From positions 186,001 to 250,000 of the forward strand of contig NZ_VORB01000005.1 in assembly GCF_007995015.1 (NCBI RefSeq): a DNA stretch of 64,000 bases. Reading direction: 5' to 3'. The first letter of the stretch is position 1. The number at the start of each line of letters is the position of its first letter. The stretch is from Luteibaculum oceani (GTDB lineage Bacteria > Bacteroidota > Bacteroidia > Flavobacteriales_D > Luteibaculaceae). Below are positions 62,310-64,000 of this stretch, one piece after another. The notes beneath the pieces were generated by a model, which was not told the DNA's origin, ran no database searches, and was given only the letters and a program-made list of their open reading frames with translations. Both the position numbers and the translations under genes were made by a program.

Positions 62310-63663
62310 ACTTAAAAAAGCTTTTTTCTGCAGTAACTGTGGATATGAAGCCTCCAAATGGCAAGGCAAATGTCCTGCATGTAACCAGTGGAATACCTTT
62401 ACAGAAGAAATTATTTCTAAACAGAAAAGCAGCTCCACCAGCTTTGTCGCAAAGGCCGAATCGCATCCCAACAAGCTAGTAGAGGTAAATTCAGAGGAAA
62501 AACCCAGAATTATATTAAAAGACGCAGAATTAAACCGTCTCATGGGTGGTGGAATTATGCCTGGTTCTGTGGTCTTGCTCGGTGGGGAACCCGGAATAGG
62601 TAAAAGTACCTTGCTGTTACAACTGCTTCTTCAGTTTCATCAGGAGGTATTATATGTTTCGGGTGAAGAAAGCAGCCTTCAAATTAAAGATAGGGCCTCA
62701 AGAATCTCATCTACTATTCCCAACACCTTTTACATTTCCGCCGAAACCGATATAGGTCAGATTGTGAAATACGCTAATGAGTTAAAACCCAAACTATTGG
62801 TAATTGACTCAATACAGACGCTTCAGCACGAATTAATTGATTCCGTTCCAGGTTCTATCTCGCAGATTAGAGCTTGCTGCGGCGAGTTAATAAAGCTGGC
62901 TAAAACCACCGATATCCCAATTTTTGTAATTGGTCATATTACAAAGGATGGTCAAATTGCAGGACCCAAATTGTTAGAGCACATGGTAGATGTTGTTCTG
63001 CAGTTCGAGGGCGATCATCAATATTTCTTACGACTTTTAAGAGGGGTAAAAAACAGATTTGGAAACACCAATGAAATTGCCCTGTACGAAATGCAACAGG
63101 GTGGATTAAACCCCGTAGCAAATCCTGGAGAGGTTTTTATTAGTGGAAAAGATGAAAACTTAAGCGGAACGGCCACTGGGATAATACTAGAAGGAGTTAG
63201 GCCGCTACTTATTGAGTCGCAAGCCTTGGTTTCCAGCGCGGTGTACGGAACACCTCAGCGCTCCGCAACAGGCTTTGATGTTAAGCGATTAAATATGCTT
63301 TTAGCCGTTTTAGAAAAGCGCTGTGGTTTTAAGTTAGGAGCAAAAGATGTGTTTTTAAATATTGCCGGCGGATTTAAAATAAACGATACCGGATCTGACT
63401 TAGCGGTCGTGATGGCCATTTTAAGCAGTGCTGCGGACATTTCCATCCCAGCAAAAACAGCATTTGCAGCAGAGATAGGATTAACCGGAGAAGTAAGACC
63501 AGTTACTCGTTTAAATCAGCGAATATCGGAGGCTGCCAAATTGGGCTATAAACAACTATTTGTATCCAAATACGCCAAAAATATAGATGGGGACTTACCT
63601 CAATCTATTGAAGTAGTCCCCATCAGTCAGATTAACGAAGCGGTAGCCCGTTTATTTGCTTAG
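62302..63663 (+). CDS. radA: DNA repair protein RadA
   Basis: Branch-migration factor of recombination. 453 residues: zinc finger Cys10-x2-Cys13...Cys24-x2-Cys27, RecA-like ATPase with Walker A GEPGIGKST (95-103), the RadA motif KNRFG, and a Lon-like C-terminal domain (GGFKINDTGSDLAVVMAILS, GLTGEVRPVTRLNQRI). TTG 62302 is the start, inside the rfaE2 end. Last gene of the panC operon; overlaps the convergent OmpA-family gene by 4 bp. Confidence 0.95.
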   Translation: MAKLKKAFFCSNCGYEASKWQGKCPACNQWNTFTEEIISKQKSSSTSFVAKAESHPNKLVEVNSEEKPRIILKDAELNRLMGGGIMPGSVVLLGGEPGIGKSTLLLQLLLQFHQEVLYVSGEESSLQIKDRASRISSTIPNTFYISAETDIGQIVKYANELKPKLLVIDSIQTLQHELIDSVPGSISQIRACCGELIKLAKTTDIPIFVIGHITKDGQIAGPKLLEHMVDVVLQFEGDHQYFLRLLRGVKNRFGNTNEIALYEMQQGGLNPVANPGEVFISGKDENLSGTATGIILEGVRPLLIESQALVSSAVYGTPQRSATGFDVKRLNMLLAVLEKRCGFKLGAKDVFLNIAGGFKINDTGSDLAVVMAILSSAADISIPAKTAFAAEIGLTGEVRPVTRLNQRISEAAKLGYKQLFVSKYAKNIDGDLPQSIEVVPISQINEAVARLFA

Positions 63664-64000
63664 TTGTTCTCCCCTTCTACTGAAGGTTGAACCGGAGCAT
63701 CCGCCTTGCGATTAATTATTTCAAATATCTTATCCAGATTCGGTGTAAGAATTATCTCTATTCTACGGTTCTTAGATTTATCTGCAGGATCTATTGGGTG
63801 AAACTCAGATCTACCCGCAGCAATTAACTGGGCTGGGTTAATTTTAGAGTTCTCTACCAAAATTTCAACTACTGCAGTTGCTCTCAATACAGACAATTCC
63901 CAGTTATTTCTTGGGATAGCTTTAGAGTAAATCTTGTCTGTGTCGGTATGCCCTTCTACTAAAACCTCGATATCCTTTTGCTCCTCAAGTACCTGAGCAA
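63660..64000 (-). CDS. OmpA-family domain protein, C-terminal part (gene continues beyond the window)
   Basis: Only the last 113 or so residues are seen; the frame is open to base 64000, so the start is outside. The segment is an OmpA/MotB-type peptidoglycan-binding domain: VLVEGHTDTDK, NWELSVLRATAVVEIL, IAAGRSEFHPIDPADKSKNRRIEIIL. The Asp in GHTDT and the Arg in NRRIEI that hold diaminopimelate are present. The tail (PVQPSVEGENN) is short and acidic. Confidence 0.85.
   Translation of the reverse strand, partial: AQVLEEQKDIEVLVEGHTDTDKIYSKAIPRNNWELSVLRATAVVEILVENSKINPAQLIAAGRSEFHPIDPADKSKNRRIEIILTPNLDKIFEIINRKADAPVQPSVEGENN

Overview
The window is a piece of a Bacteroidetes chromosome, most likely from a marine Flavobacteriales-type organism. 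Evidence: a TonB receptor with an N-terminal carboxypeptidase-like domain, a type IX secretion (T9SS) C-terminal signal, a DUF4270 lipoprotein, an HU-like/SPOR fusion, an exbB-exbD-exbD operon, A-rich translation starts without Shine-Dalgarno sequences, and many promoters of the Bacteroidetes form TAnnTTTG. One promoter, upstream of rplM, matches TTTG-N19-TAnnTTTG perfectly. Genus cannot be decided from the sequence alone. Almost everything is housekeeping; I see no prophage, CRISPR array, rRNA or complete insertion sequence.

Layout. 1-5.7 kb: a TonB-dependent receptor (cut by the window edge), a beta-helix lipoprotein, a small unknown gene, a MORN-repeat secreted protein and a PhoB/PhoR-like two-component system; 11-bp-spaced TTAACA-like direct repeats lie in front of several of these genes and suggest one regulon. 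5.7-14.3 kb: a glycosyltransferase, trmB, an alkyltransferase-like protein, the Fe-S/redox run mrp-nfu-ferredoxin reductase, then a T9SS-secreted protein and a repeat-rich non-coding stretch before a [2Fe-2S] ferredoxin. 14.5-18.8 kb: operon of an RND/MMPL exporter, rmlA and a polyprenyl synthase. 18.9-21.2 kb: radical SAM/SPASM protein, TonB-C-domain protein, and a GxxExxY nuclease-like gene framed by a 30-bp inverted repeat. 21.2-25.3 kb: translation genes rplM-rpsI-rpsB-tsf-pyrH-frr. 25.3-36.4 kb: kbl, serine hydrolase, gdhA, dprA, kdsB, HU-SPOR protein, hemJ, thioesterase, heptosyltransferase-like gene, tatD, ansA. 36.5-39.2 kb: tRNA-Ser followed by the exbB/exbD energy-transduction operon. 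39.2-44.4 kb: CPBP protease, dusB, an FtsX-type permease, rbfA, hflX and a small membrane protein. 44.5-53.8 kb: two linked amidohydrolase-family proteins, polA, a HAD hydrolase, map and a methyltransferase. 54-64 kb: small acidic lipoprotein, Mn-type SOD, TM2 protein, glgA-DUF4270-glmS operon, divergent panC-panD-flippase-rfaE2-radA operon, and the C-terminal end of an OmpA-family protein.

How the genes fit together: energy from the proton-motive force (exbB/exbD) powers TonB receptors such as the one at the left edge; kdsB, rfaE2 and the GT9 gene point to a lipopolysaccharide with Kdo and heptose; mrp, nfu, ferredoxin reductase and ferredoxin form an iron-sulfur/electron-transfer group; the ribosomal and EF-Ts genes are a classical translation cluster.

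Most interesting points: the shared 11-bp repeat promoter architecture near the PhoBR-like pair, the inverted-repeat-bounded GxxExxY cassette with further repeat copies elsewhere in the window, probable leaderless transcripts (panD, dusB, tatD), a tRNA-Ser/exbB transcription unit, and a strong hairpin in the rpsB leader.
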